Positions 51,654-60,628 of a stretch of 64,000 bases of DNA are shown piece by piece. The DNA lies in the NCBI RefSeq assembly GCF_024807945.1, contig NZ_JANUFD010000008.1, positions 1 to 64,000 of the forward strand, written 5' to 3'. Position numbers and translations under genes: made by a program. The notes under the pieces were generated by a model that did not search any database, had not been told where the DNA came from, and was given only the letters and a program-made list of their open reading frames with translations. How positions within the stretch are numbered: position 1 is the stretch's first letter; every line of letters begins with the position of its first letter. This DNA is from Pseudomonas sp. JUb42. Its GTDB lineage: Bacteria; Pseudomonadota; Gammaproteobacteria; Pseudomonadales; Pseudomonadaceae.

Positions 51654-52622
51654 ATGTCGGACTTGTCGTTCTCCAACTTCTGCAACTGGCTGAAATTCCG
51701 GCATCTGGTACTCATCGATACCCTGGGCCGCACCCACAACATGCATCTGGCCGCCCAGCAGATGAACCTCAGCCAGCCCGCCCTGAGCAAGATGCTCAAG
51801 GAAATCGAAAGCCTGTTGGGTTTCACCCTTTTCGAACGCCTGCCGCGCAGCATGCTGCCCACGGCTCTGGGCGTGCAGGTGGTGCGTTATGCACAACTGG
51901 CGCTGAACGACGCGCGTACTTTCGTCGAGCAAATCAATAACCTCAGTGCCGGTGGCCATGGTCATCTCAAGGTGGGCGGTATCTTTGCCGCGACGGCCGT
52001 GGTGCTTCCTCAGGCTATCGTGCAGATCAAGGAGCGCTGGCCGTTGCTGGCCATCGAAGTGGTGGAGCAGACCAGCGACCACCTGATGGAAATGCTCGAA
52101 GAGCGCACGCTGGACCTTGCCATCGGCCGCTTCACCGACCAGGCCCAGCAACAACGCTACGACTTTCAGGAACTGGCGCCCGAGCCCTTCTGCATCGTGG
52201 TCAACAGCCGCCATCCGCTGTGCGATGCCGGGCCAATGACCCTGCAGCAATTGGTCGACTGGCCATGGATGCTTTATCCCAAGGGCACGCCGATTCGCGG
52301 GCGCATGGAGCAGGCGTTTGCCAGTGCCCAAGTGGATGTGCCGAGGAACACCATCGAAACCATTTCCATGCAGACCTTCCTCAAGGTGCTGCAAAGCGGC
52401 CCCATGATCGGCATGCTCCCCGACGCCATGGTGGCGCCGCATCTGGAGAGTGGCCTGCTGAAGATTCTCGATACGCCGCTGTACCTGACGCCCCAGTATT
52501 ACGGGATCCTCACCCGTAAAGGCGAGCGCCTGAACGGCCCGGCGATGGAGTTTGCCGACATTCTTTTGGAGAACGCACGCCTGGCCCGGCAAGAGCAGGA
52601 GGGGCGTGGTGTAAGTCAATAA
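51654..52622 (+). CDS. LysR-family regulator of the sugar-acid locus (GbpR-like)
   Basis: The 322 residues comprise an N-terminal winged helix (about 14-75: LAAQQMNLSQPALSKMLKEI) and a periplasmic-binding-like effector domain. It resembles GbpR-type regulators of sugar and sugar-acid use. It lies between two operons that carry the same T-N11-A box, one on its upstream side and one overlapping its own stop codon. It therefore most likely activates both wings in response to a sugar acid or keto-deoxy acid. Confidence 0.88.
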   Translation: MSDLSFSNFCNWLKFRHLVLIDTLGRTHNMHLAAQQMNLSQPALSKMLKEIESLLGFTLFERLPRSMLPTALGVQVVRYAQLALNDARTFVEQINNLSAGGHGHLKVGGIFAATAVVLPQAIVQIKERWPLLAIEVVEQTSDHLMEMLEERTLDLAIGRFTDQAQQQRYDFQELAPEPFCIVVNSRHPLCDAGPMTLQQLVDWPWMLYPKGTPIRGRMEQAFASAQVDVPRNTIETISMQTFLKVLQSGPMIGMLPDAMVAPHLESGLLKILDTPLYLTPQYYGILTRKGERLNGPAMEFADILLENARLARQEQEGRGVSQ

Positions 52623-52683
52623 CCAGACGTTATCAATTAATCCAAAAATGCCATTGGGATTGAATCGGACGCAGGCTTAGATT
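52619..52683 (+). promoter_or_regulatory. KGSA dehydrogenase operon promoter with LysR box (module copy 2)
   Basis: ATAAC-N5-GTTAT (52619-52633) overlaps the LysR stop codon and is followed by CAAT and, at the same spacing as in copy 1, TGCCATTGG (52649-52657). TTGGGA (52654-52659) and TAGATT (52678-52683) are 18 bp apart. The box centre is about 64 bp before the predicted start, the usual LysR activator position. Confidence 0.75.
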
Positions 52684-52718
52684 ACCGGCCAATAACTATA
52701 AATGGTCAGGTATTCCCC

Positions 52719-54296
52719 ATGTCCGATTCGTCCGGTCACAACTTCATTGCGGGTCGTCGCAGCGCGGCCGGCTCGGTGATCCTGCACAGCGTCGATGCCC
52801 GTACCGGGCACGCCTTCAGCGCTTTTCACCAGGCCACGCCGCAAGAAGTGGATGCCGCCTGCCTCGCTGCTGCCAGCGCCTATCCTGCCTACCGCGGCCT
52901 GCCCGCCGCCCGCCGCGCCGAATTTCTTGATGCCATCGCTGACGAACTGGATGCCCTTGGTGATGATTTCATTGCCCTGATCGGCCGGGAGACGGCTCTG
53001 CCAGCGGCGCGCCTGCAAGGTGAACGAGCGCGGACCAGCGGCCAGATGCGCTTGTTTGCCGCCACCCTGCGCCGTGGCGACTTCCAGGGTGCGCGGATCG
53101 ATCAGGCACTGGCGCAGCGGACCCCGCTGCCGCGTGTCGACCTGCGCCAGTGCCGCCTGGGTGTCGGCCCGGTGGCGGTATTTGGCGCCAGTAACTTTCC
53201 GTTGGCGTTTTCCACCGCAGGCGGCGATACCGCCGCCGCACTGGCTGCCGGTTGCCCGGTGGTGTTCAAGGCCCACAGCGGGCATATGGCCACGGCCGAG
53301 CAGGTTGCTGCGGCGATCATTCGCGCGGCGGAAAAAACCGCCATGCCAGTTGGCGTGTTCAACATGATTTTCGGTGGTGGCGTAGGCGAGGCGCTGGTCA
53401 AGCACCCGGCGATCCAGGCGGTCGGTTTTACCGGTTCGCTCAGGGGTGGCCGCGCGCTATGCGATATGGCTGCTGCCCGGCCTCAGCCGATTCCGGTGTT
53501 TGCCGAAATGAGCAGCATCAACCCGGTCATCATCCTGCCCGAGGCGCTGGAGGTTCGCGGCGATGACATCGTCAGGGAGCTGAGCGCGTCGGTGGTGCAG
53601 GGTGTCGGGCAGTTCTGTACTAATCCGGGCCTGGTCATCGGCCTGCGCTCGCCAGCTTTCGACGGGTTTATCCAACGGCTTGCCGATGCCATGGCCGACC
53701 AGCCGACCCAGACCATGCTTAACGCGGGCACCTTGCGCAGTTATCAACAGGGTTGCGCCGCCTTGCTCAAACATTCCGGTGTTCGCCATCTGGCCGGTCA
53801 GGCGCAGGAAGGCAGCCAGGCTCAGGCGCAACTGTTCCAGGCCGACGCGAGCCTGCTATTGGACGGCGATGTGCTGCTGCAGGAAGAGATTTTCGGCCCG
53901 GCGACCATCGTTATCGAGGCGGCGGATATGCCGCAATTGCTGCAGTGTCTGCACGCCTTGCAGGGGCAACTGACGGCGACCCTGATTGGCGAGGCGGATG
54001 AACTTGGCCGCTGCGCCGAGGTGGTCGAAGTGCTGGAGCGCAAGGTCGGCCGGATCCTGATCAATGGTTACCCGACCGGTGTCGAGGTCTGCGAGGCCAT
54101 GGTTCATGGCGGCCCTTATCCGGCCACATCGGATGCCCGTGGCACCTCGGTGGGCACCCTGGCCATCGATCGTTTTCTGCGCCCGGTGTGCTACCAGAAT
54201 TTCCCTGATGCGCTATTGCCCGACGCCCTCAAGAACAGCAATCCGCTGGGCCTGACGCGCCTGGTCGATGGCCAGTTGACCGAGAAAACGCTGTAA
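52719..54296 (+). CDS. 2-oxoglutarate semialdehyde dehydrogenase (ALDH superfamily)
   Basis: This enzyme oxidises 2-oxoglutarate semialdehyde to 2-oxoglutarate, the last step of the pentonate route. The 525 residues fit the long KGSADH class. Catalytic residues are visible: N159 (FGASNFP), K184 (FKAHSGH), E263 (FAEMSS) and C300 (GQFCTNP). It is the first gene of the right-hand operon with its own LysR module. Related enzymes also act in hydroxyproline and glucarate breakdown, but the XylD/XylX neighbours favour pentonate use. Confidence 0.88.
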   Translation: MSDSSGHNFIAGRRSAAGSVILHSVDARTGHAFSAFHQATPQEVDAACLAAASAYPAYRGLPAARRAEFLDAIADELDALGDDFIALIGRETALPAARLQGERARTSGQMRLFAATLRRGDFQGARIDQALAQRTPLPRVDLRQCRLGVGPVAVFGASNFPLAFSTAGGDTAAALAAGCPVVFKAHSGHMATAEQVAAAIIRAAEKTAMPVGVFNMIFGGGVGEALVKHPAIQAVGFTGSLRGGRALCDMAAARPQPIPVFAEMSSINPVIILPEALEVRGDDIVRELSASVVQGVGQFCTNPGLVIGLRSPAFDGFIQRLADAMADQPTQTMLNAGTLRSYQQGCAALLKHSGVRHLAGQAQEGSQAQAQLFQADASLLLDGDVLLQEEIFGPATIVIEAADMPQLLQCLHALQGQLTATLIGEADELGRCAEVVEVLERKVGRILINGYPTGVEVCEAMVHGGPYPATSDARGTSVGTLAIDRFLRPVCYQNFPDALLPDALKNSNPLGLTRLVDGQLTEKTL

Positions 54297-54380
54297 CGCA
54301 ACGCCGCCTGGCCCCGTGCCCGGCACAGACCCATTCAATAAAAACAATCAGGCATGTAAACGTGCCCAAGGGTTAATCCC

Positions 54381-55772
54381 ATGCAAACAAACGCCGAATA
54401 CCAAGGCGCCAACGCGCCTGTTCACGACAGCGCCTTCGAGGACCGGACCTATCGCAAGGTCATCCTGCGCATCCTGCCGATCCTGTTGCTGTGCTACATG
54501 GCGGCCTATCTGGACCGGGTCAACGTAGGTTTCGCCAAGCTGGACATGCTTAGCGATCTGCAATTCAGCAACACGATCTACGCCTTGGGCGCCAGCGTAT
54601 TCTTCTGGGGCTATTTCATCTTCGAAGTGCCGAGCAACATGTTGCTGCATCGCTTCGGCGCACGTTTCTGGATCGCCCGCATCATGCTCAGCTGGGCGGT
54701 GATCTCCATTGCCGTTGCATTCACCGCGCCTCTGGCGACGCTGTTTCACATCGAAACCAGCAGCATGTTCTACGTCCTGCGCTTTCTGCTCGGCATCTGC
54801 GAGGCCGGTTTCTTCCCCGGCGTGATCCTGTACCTCAACTACTGGTTCCCGACCCAACGGCAGAGCCGCGTGATGTCCGGTTTCCTCATGGCCATGCCCG
54901 TCAGCCTGACACTGGGCGGCATGGTCTCCGGCTGGCTGATGAGCAGCATGGCCGGGATCCAGGGCATGGCCGGCTGGCAATGGATGCTGATCATCGAGGG
55001 TATCCCGTCGGTCATCATGGCGTTCGTGGTCATTGCCTGCCTGTGCGACAACATCGACAAGGCCAAGTGGCTGTCGGCGGCAGAGAAAGCCATGCTCAAG
55101 GCCAATCTGCAGACTGACAGCACGGGCAAGGTGACCCGTATCAGCGAAGTCTTCCTCAACCCGCGGGTGTGGCTGCTGGTGCTGATTCTGCTGACTTTCA
55201 ACACCGGCTTCTATGGCCTGGCGTTCTGGATGCCGTCGATCATCAAAAGCACCGGCATCACCAGTACCGTGCAGATTGGCCTGCTGACCGCGATTCCTTA
55301 CGGTGTGGCGACGGTGATCATGCTGCTCAATGCCCGGCATTCCAACCGGACCGGCGAGCGTCGCCTGCATGCGGCGATTCCGGCTTTCATCGGTTGTATC
55401 GGCCTGATCCTCAGTGCGTTTTTCGCCCATAACCTGGTGCTGTCGGTGCTGTTCCTGACCGTGGCCGCTTCGGGGATTCTCAGCCTCATGCCGATCTTCT
55501 GGACCCTGCCGGGCTCGCTGCTGTCGGGCGCCGCTGCTGCGGCCGGGATCGGCATGATTAACGCCATCGGCAACCTGTCCGGGTTTACCGGCTCGATGAT
55601 CACGGCTGTGGCCGAGAACCTGACCGGCGACATCAATAACGGCACCTACGTGCTGGCGCTGTGCCTGTTGGTCAGCGGCGGGCTGATCCTGGCGATTCCT
55701 GGCAGCATGCTGGGCAGGAAAGACGACGCCCGGCCGGTGCTGCCCACTTCTCTGAATATGGAAAAAGCCTGA
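54381..55772 (+). CDS. MFS transporter, anion:cation symporter family (sugar-acid uptake)
   Basis: This 463-residue inner-membrane protein has twelve predicted helices and the family loop RVNVGFAKLDML after helix 1. The sequence type (ACS family) is common for hexuronate, galactonate and related acids. It starts 84 bp after the dehydrogenase gene and its stop overlaps the SDR start (TGATG), so the genes are coupled. It is inferred to import the sugar acid used by the locus. Confidence 0.87.
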   Translation: MQTNAEYQGANAPVHDSAFEDRTYRKVILRILPILLLCYMAAYLDRVNVGFAKLDMLSDLQFSNTIYALGASVFFWGYFIFEVPSNMLLHRFGARFWIARIMLSWAVISIAVAFTAPLATLFHIETSSMFYVLRFLLGICEAGFFPGVILYLNYWFPTQRQSRVMSGFLMAMPVSLTLGGMVSGWLMSSMAGIQGMAGWQWMLIIEGIPSVIMAFVVIACLCDNIDKAKWLSAAEKAMLKANLQTDSTGKVTRISEVFLNPRVWLLVLILLTFNTGFYGLAFWMPSIIKSTGITSTVQIGLLTAIPYGVATVIMLLNARHSNRTGERRLHAAIPAFIGCIGLILSAFFAHNLVLSVLFLTVAASGILSLMPIFWTLPGSLLSGAAAAAGIGMINAIGNLSGFTGSMITAVAENLTGDINNGTYVLALCLLVSGGLILAIPGSMLGRKDDARPVLPTSLNMEKA

Positions 55773-56506
55773 TGAAGAACAAGCGCGTGCTGATCACTGC
55801 GGGCGGCCAGGGCATCGGCCTGGCCAGCGTCAAGGCCTTTGTCGCCGCTGGCGCGCAGGTGATCGCCACGGACATCGACATTCGCGCGCTTGAAGCCATC
55901 GAAGGGCTGCAGGCCCTGCGTCTGGACGTGACCAGCCCCGAGGACATCATTGCCGCCAGTGAATCGATCGGCGCCATCGATGTGCTGTTCAACTGCGCGG
56001 GCTACGTGCATTCGGGCAGCATTCTTGAATGTGACGAGGCGGCCTGGAGCCGTTCTTTTGAGCTCAACGCCACGGCCATGTACCGCATGATCAAGGCGTT
56101 TCTGCCGGGCATGCTGACTCGTGGCGGTGGCTCGATCATCAATATGGCGTCGGTGGCGTCCAGCGTAAAAGGCGTGCCCAATCGTTTTGCCTACACTGCC
56201 AGCAAGGCTGCGGTGATCGGTCTGACTAAGTCTGTGGCTGCGGACTACATCGGCCAAGGCATTCGCTGTAACGCCATCTGCCCAGGTACGGTAGATTCAC
56301 CTTCGTTGCGCCAGCGAATTGCCGAACAGGCCGCGCAACAGGGTGTCGATCAAGCGCAGATTTACCAGCAGTTCGTCGGCCGCCAACCCATGGGCCGCCT
56401 CGGCAGCGCTGAAGAAATCGCGCAATTGGCTGTTTATCTGGGCTCTGATGCCTCTTCTTACACAACCGGCGCCGTGCACATTATTGATGGCGGCATGAGC
56501 ATCTGA
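55772..56506 (+). CDS. SDR-family dehydrogenase (2-keto-3-deoxy-sugar-acid 4-dehydrogenase type)
   Basis: The 244 residues show the Rossmann motif TAGGQGIG (9-16), NCAG, a Ser in 127-131 and YTASK with Y141 and K145. In L-fucose/L-rhamnose and some pentose pathways such SDRs oxidise 2-keto-3-deoxy acids at C4, and an FAH hydrolase then cleaves the diketo product. The next gene is such an FAH protein, so that role is likely here. The in-frame start at 55661 lies inside the transporter gene and is rejected. Confidence 0.8.
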   Translation: MKNKRVLITAGGQGIGLASVKAFVAAGAQVIATDIDIRALEAIEGLQALRLDVTSPEDIIAASESIGAIDVLFNCAGYVHSGSILECDEAAWSRSFELNATAMYRMIKAFLPGMLTRGGGSIINMASVASSVKGVPNRFAYTASKAAVIGLTKSVAADYIGQGIRCNAICPGTVDSPSLRQRIAEQAAQQGVDQAQIYQQFVGRQPMGRLGSAEEIAQLAVYLGSDASSYTTGAVHIIDGGMSI

Positions 56507-56542
56507 CCCCGGTTTGCCCTTTGACAGGAACAGGAGACCTCC

Positions 56543-57391
56543 ATGAAATTGCTACGTTACGGCGACAAAGGTGCGGAAAAGCCCGGCCTGCTCGATGCCA
56601 ACGGCCGGATCCGTGATTTGTCCGCCCATGTTGCCGATATTGCCGGTGATGTCCTCACTCCGTCCGGTCTGGCTGCCTTGGCCGCACTGGATCCGGCCAG
56701 CCTGCCACTGGTGGCCGGGCAGCCGCGGATCGGTGCCTGTGTAGGGCAGATCGGAAAGTTCGTCTGTATCGGTCTGAACTACGCCGACCATGCCGCCGAA
56801 GCCAATATGGAGGTGCCCAAGGAGCCGATCATCTTCAACAAGTGGACCAGCGCCATCAACGGTCCCAACGACGACGTGGAGATACCGCGCGGCTCGGTCA
56901 AAACCGACTGGGAAGTCGAGTTGGGCGTGGTGATCGGCAAGGGCGGGCGCAATATCGACGAAGCCAATGCCCTGGAGCATGTGGCCGGTTACTGCGTGAT
57001 CAACGATGTGTCCGAGCGTGAATGGCAACTGGAACGCGGCGGCACCTGGGACAAAGGCAAGGGCTTCGATACCTTCGGCCCCATCGGCCCTTGGCTGGTG
57101 ACCCGTGACGAAGTCGCCGACCCGCACAACCTCGACCTGTGGCTGGAAGTGGACGGCCATCGCTATCAGCAGGGCAACACCCGCACGTTGATCTTCAACG
57201 TGCCGCAACTGGTGGCCTACCTGAGCCGCTGCATGAGCCTGCAACCGGGCGACGTGATCTCCACCGGCACGCCGCCGGGCGTCGGCATGGGTGTCAAGCC
57301 GCAGCCGGTGTTCCTGCGCGCCGGGCAGCGTATGCGCCTGGGGATCGAAGGCTTGGGCGAGCAGCAGCAGTTGACGGTCCAGGCAGACTAA
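56543..57391 (+). CDS. FAH-family hydrolase (2,4-diketo-3-deoxy-acid hydrolase type)
   Basis: The 282 residues contain the FAH core: CIGLNYADHAAEA, DWEVELGVVIG, INDVSEREWQ, GKGFDTFGPIGPWL and STGTPPGVGMG. It resembles the hydrolase of the L-fuconate route, which gives pyruvate and lactate; with a pentonate the product would be pyruvate and glycolate. It follows the SDR by 36 bp with Shine-Dalgarno CAGGAG. Ureidoglycolate lyase is an alternative label often given to such proteins. Its end overlaps the converging esterase gene by 4 bp. Confidence 0.8.
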   Translation: MKLLRYGDKGAEKPGLLDANGRIRDLSAHVADIAGDVLTPSGLAALAALDPASLPLVAGQPRIGACVGQIGKFVCIGLNYADHAAEANMEVPKEPIIFNKWTSAINGPNDDVEIPRGSVKTDWEVELGVVIGKGGRNIDEANALEHVAGYCVINDVSEREWQLERGGTWDKGKGFDTFGPIGPWLVTRDEVADPHNLDLWLEVDGHRYQQGNTRTLIFNVPQLVAYLSRCMSLQPGDVISTGTPPGVGMGVKPQPVFLRAGQRMRLGIEGLGEQQQLTVQAD

Positions 57392-58296
57392 GCGTTCAGC
57401 CATTTCTCGTAAGCGGCCGGCCACTCCATCGTGGGGGTGCCCGGCCTGCCCAGACCAAAGCCATGGCCACCACTGGCATAGCGGTGCATCTCCACGGCGA
57501 CATGGTCATGTTCGCAGGCTGCGGCCATGATCAGGGTGTTGGCCGGGTCGGAGATCGGGTCATCTTCCGCTTGCGCCAGGAACATGCGTGGCGTGCGTGA
57601 GGTGACCCGGGTCTGCACCGACCACTTGGCATCCTCGGCCTCAGGGGCATGAGGCCCGACCAGCAGTTTATGGGTCGAGGTCTTGTCGTAGGGCGGCAGC
57701 AGGGTGATGATCGGGTAGATCAGGGCGGCGGCATCGGCGACCGCCGGGGTCGAGTCCAGATGATCCCGGGGCGCGTAGGTTGCTTCGCCCGTCGCGGTGA
57801 CGGCCATGCCGAGCAAATGCCCACCTGCGGAAAAGCCCAGCACACTGACCTGTTTTTCCCGGCTGCGAATAATGCGCAGGGCACGTTGGGCGTCTTGCAG
57901 CGAGACCTTGTTGCCGTCTGCCCAGCCTTCACCGGGTAGGCGATAGCTGAGCACATAAGCGGTATAGCCTCGTGCCGTCAGCCACTGCGCAGCGGGCCAG
58001 GCTTCCATGCCCATCTCCATGCGTTTATAGCCACCCCCTGCGGCGACCAGTACGGCCTTGCCGTTCGGGCGCTCGGGTTTGAAGACTCGCAGTGACGGGC
58101 GAGAAACGTTGGTCAGCGCGCCTTTGGCCGAGACAATTTCATCGCCTGTCGGGCCGCCACCCCCAGGTGGAGTACCTGCCCACAGGAGGATTTTTGCACC
58201 TTCGCTGTCAGGGATAATCAGGCTGGCGTTGGCCATGGACATGCGCAGCGCGATCAGCGCGGCGGTCGAGCAGGTGAGGAAATTTCGACGGTTCAT
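57388..58296 (-). CDS. Tat-exported alpha/beta-hydrolase (esterase)
   Basis: From the ATG at 58296 the protein has 302 residues. It begins MNRRNFLTCSTAALIALRMSMANA, a twin-arginine signal; a longer start at 58464 would bury it. The serine motif GFSAGGH and a late GGHGFGLG histidine segment fit esterases of the acetyl-xylan/feruloyl esterase kind. A periplasmic enzyme that removes acyl groups from sugar-acid or pentosan material would suit the neighbouring pathway, but the substrate is not shown by the sequence. The palindrome ATATTTCGAAATAT lies 15 bp upstream. Confidence 0.78.
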   Translation of the reverse strand: MNRRNFLTCSTAALIALRMSMANASLIIPDSEGAKILLWAGTPPGGGGPTGDEIVSAKGALTNVSRPSLRVFKPERPNGKAVLVAAGGGYKRMEMGMEAWPAAQWLTARGYTAYVLSYRLPGEGWADGNKVSLQDAQRALRIIRSREKQVSVLGFSAGGHLLGMAVTATGEATYAPRDHLDSTPAVADAAALIYPIITLLPPYDKTSTHKLLVGPHAPEAEDAKWSVQTRVTSRTPRMFLAQAEDDPISDPANTLIMAAACEHDHVAVEMHRYASGGHGFGLGRPGTPTMEWPAAYEKWLNA

Positions 58297-58310
58297 ACGG
58301 CCCCCAGAAA

Positions 58311-58324
58311 ATATTTCGAAATAT
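58311..58324. promoter_or_regulatory. Perfect 14-bp palindrome upstream of the esterase gene
   Basis: ATATTTCGAAATAT is fully self-complementary and ends 15 bp upstream of the esterase start codon. It could be an operator or overlap a -10 region. It does not match the LysR module of the neighbouring operons. Confidence 0.45.
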
Positions 58325-58421
58325 CTACCATGGAACGGCGGGGTGGGGATGCTTTTCGCGGGTTTGTTCAGCCAAGCGACTGTATCGCAATACACCTTCG
58401 CAGGCAGGGCGTTAGCAAATA

Positions 58422-58515
58422 CTGTGGGAGCGAATTCATTCGCGAATTGGCCCTCACATCCCATGCATTTTTATCGTCTGTCATTCCGCTTTCGCGAATG
58501 AATTCGCTCCCACAG
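58422..58515. repeat. Inverted REP pair with 25-bp perfect arms
   Basis: CTGTGGGAGCGAATTCATTC followed by GCGAA occurs at 58422-58446, and its exact complement at 58491-58515. The inner GCGAATTCATTCGC is itself palindromic. It is a third REP family in this window. Confidence 0.87.
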
Positions 58516-58560
58516 AGTTGCGGTGATTCAGTAGGATTTACGTTCTTTGATAAGGGCGGT

Positions 58561-59469
58561 TTAAGCCTCAGGCGCAAATGTTTCATTGGCACCCGCACAC
58601 TCAATCAACCACTGCTTCAAGATCGCAGCCGCCGGGCGCAACGCGATCTGACGATGGTGGACCAGGTAGTAACCCTTGTTCAGCGGCAAACGCAACTCCA
58701 GTGGCTCACACAGCGAGCCGTTTTGCCGCTCGGTCTCGGTCAGCACCGCGCTGCTGAGGATGACTCCCTGACCATGGCGCGCCGTTTCGATGGCCAGGAT
58801 CGATTGATCGAAATGCTGGCAGGGAATGGCCGCGATCTGCGCTTCGGTCAGCTGCGTGTAGTGCTTGAACCAGGGCTGCCAGTGGGGCAGCAGGGTGGTG
58901 TTGAGCAGCGTGGCGCGGACCAGATCCTCGGGGCGCTGCAAGTCGAGTTTGCGCGCGTATTCCGGCGAGCAGTACAGGCGCGCTTCATCCTGGTGGAGCA
59001 GGGTCGAGTCGAGGGTCGGATCCTTGCCATCGAAATAGCGGATCGCCAGATCAACCCGATCACGCTCGAAGTCGACCAGTACCGTGGACGCACTCAGGTG
59101 CAGGGAAATATCCGGCCTGAAACTGAGGAAGTTACCCATCCGCGAGGCAAACCACTTCGCCGCCAGGGTCGGCGGCATGGACAACCACACCTCATTCACG
59201 TTGCGCAGACGCAACTCGTTGCTGGCCTGCTGGATGCGTTGCAGCGCCGGCTGAATCGCCGCCCAGTAGTTCAGCGCATCGAGGGTCGGCTGCACCTGGC
59301 GCACCGAGCGGATGAACAGCGACATGCCCAGCCACTCTTCGAGTTTCTGGATCTGCTGGCCGACCGCGCCCGGTGTGACATGCAGCTCATGGGCCGCAGC
59401 GCTGAAGCTGTTGTGCTTCATCGCCGCATCGAACGCGAGAAGGGCCTTAAGTGGCGGGAGATGTTTCAT
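58561..59469 (-). CDS. LysR-family regulator (GcvA-like)
   Basis: The 302 residues begin MKHLPPLKALLAFDAAMKHN with a winged helix (LHVTPGAVGQQIQKLEEWLG), followed by an effector domain. The N-terminal pattern is that of GcvA/AmpR-like LysR proteins. It is divergent from a DMT exporter gene across 97 bp, so it probably regulates that gene. The effector is unknown. Confidence 0.85.
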   Translation of the reverse strand: MKHLPPLKALLAFDAAMKHNSFSAAAHELHVTPGAVGQQIQKLEEWLGMSLFIRSVRQVQPTLDALNYWAAIQPALQRIQQASNELRLRNVNEVWLSMPPTLAAKWFASRMGNFLSFRPDISLHLSASTVLVDFERDRVDLAIRYFDGKDPTLDSTLLHQDEARLYCSPEYARKLDLQRPEDLVRATLLNTTLLPHWQPWFKHYTQLTEAQIAAIPCQHFDQSILAIETARHGQGVILSSAVLTETERQNGSLCEPLELRLPLNKGYYLVHHRQIALRPAAAILKQWLIECAGANETFAPEA

Positions 59470-59566
59470 GGTGAAGTTTTTCTACGCTATGGAGGTTTTT
59501 TAATCGTTTGCCGCGCTCAGTCTCAACCACGTAGATTGCCAGATCAATGCCTATCCAGAGTTTGCC

Positions 59567-60475
59567 ATGAACAAGTTTGCCTATCCTGCCTTTGCCCTGC
59601 TCGGGGTGATCTGGGGGACCAATTTCATTTTTACCAAGTGGGCGTCCGAGCTGATTTCGCCCATGCAGATCGTCTTGCTGCGGGTGATCTTCGGTTTCGT
59701 CCCGGTGCTGATTCTGGCGCTGTCGCGGCGGGCGTTGCAGTGGTCTCATTTGCGCTATGTCCACCACTTTTTCGTCATGTCACTGCTGGCCACGGCGCTG
59801 TATTACCTGGCGTTCGCCAAGGGTGCGGTGCTGCTGCCTTCAGGTATTGCCGGAATGCTCAGCGGCGCGATTCCGCTGTTTGCCTTCCTGACTGCCTTTG
59901 TTTTCTTGCGCCAGGAACCGATCAATCGCCTGACGGTGGCAGGGTTGTTGATCGGGTTTGTCGGCGTGCTGCTGATCGCCCGGCCGTGGAGCGCTGCGGG
60001 TGACGGCGTTTCGGTGACGGGCGTGCTGTATATGGTGGCGGGGTCGTTCAGCCTGGGCTGCTCGTTCGTCTACGCGCGTAAATTCCTCATGGACAAAAAC
60101 CTCTCGCCCCTGGCCCTGTGCACCTACCAGATCGGCCTGGCGCTATTGGTGCTGCTGGCGACCACCAACTTTGATGGTATCGAACGCATCACCACTGATC
60201 ATGTGGCATTGGGCGGCCTGATATTCGGCCTGGGCATCAGCGGCACCGGTGTAGCCTACGTGCTGTATTACTTTCTGGTGCAGCAGTTGGGTGCGCTCAA
60301 GGCCGCCGGTGTGACCTACATTCCACCGGTCGTGGCCCTGGCGATTGGCGCCCTGCTGGTTCACGAACCCTTGAAGATTCAGGACGTGCTGGCGCTGGGG
60401 TTCATCATCGTCGGGGTCTATGTGCTGCAAACCGGCAAGACCGCGCCCTTGCCCGCGACGGCGGTGGATACATGA
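59567..60475 (+). CDS. EamA/DMT-family transporter
   Basis: The 302-residue membrane protein has ten hydrophobic segments in two EamA repeats (about 5-140 and 150-292). The first helix includes LGVIWGTNFIFTKW, typical of the family. Such proteins often export amino acids or metabolites; the substrate cannot be read from sequence. A divergent LysR gene is the likely regulator. A terminator follows 86 bp later. Confidence 0.85.
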   Translation: MNKFAYPAFALLGVIWGTNFIFTKWASELISPMQIVLLRVIFGFVPVLILALSRRALQWSHLRYVHHFFVMSLLATALYYLAFAKGAVLLPSGIAGMLSGAIPLFAFLTAFVFLRQEPINRLTVAGLLIGFVGVLLIARPWSAAGDGVSVTGVLYMVAGSFSLGCSFVYARKFLMDKNLSPLALCTYQIGLALLVLLATTNFDGIERITTDHVALGGLIFGLGISGTGVAYVLYYFLVQQLGALKAAGVTYIPPVVALAIGALLVHEPLKIQDVLALGFIIVGVYVLQTGKTAPLPATAVDT

Positions 60476-60561
60476 GGGTGACCGGGTTTTGATTGCTTGC
60501 CCTGGGCAAAGGCACTAGCGTGAGCGTCCGCGCTTTTACCTTCCCCAAGGAGGCGAGGATC

Positions 60562-60587
60562 AAGGCCGCTTTCGAGCGGCCTTTTTT
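60562..60587 (+). terminator. Terminator after the DMT gene
   Basis: AAGGCCGCT and AGCGGCCTT flank TTCG and are followed by TTTT. It is a clear Rho-independent terminator. Confidence 0.9.
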
Positions 60588-60628
60588 ATTGGCGCAGTGG
60601 CTGCGCATTTGTGCTGCAAACAGGCAAT

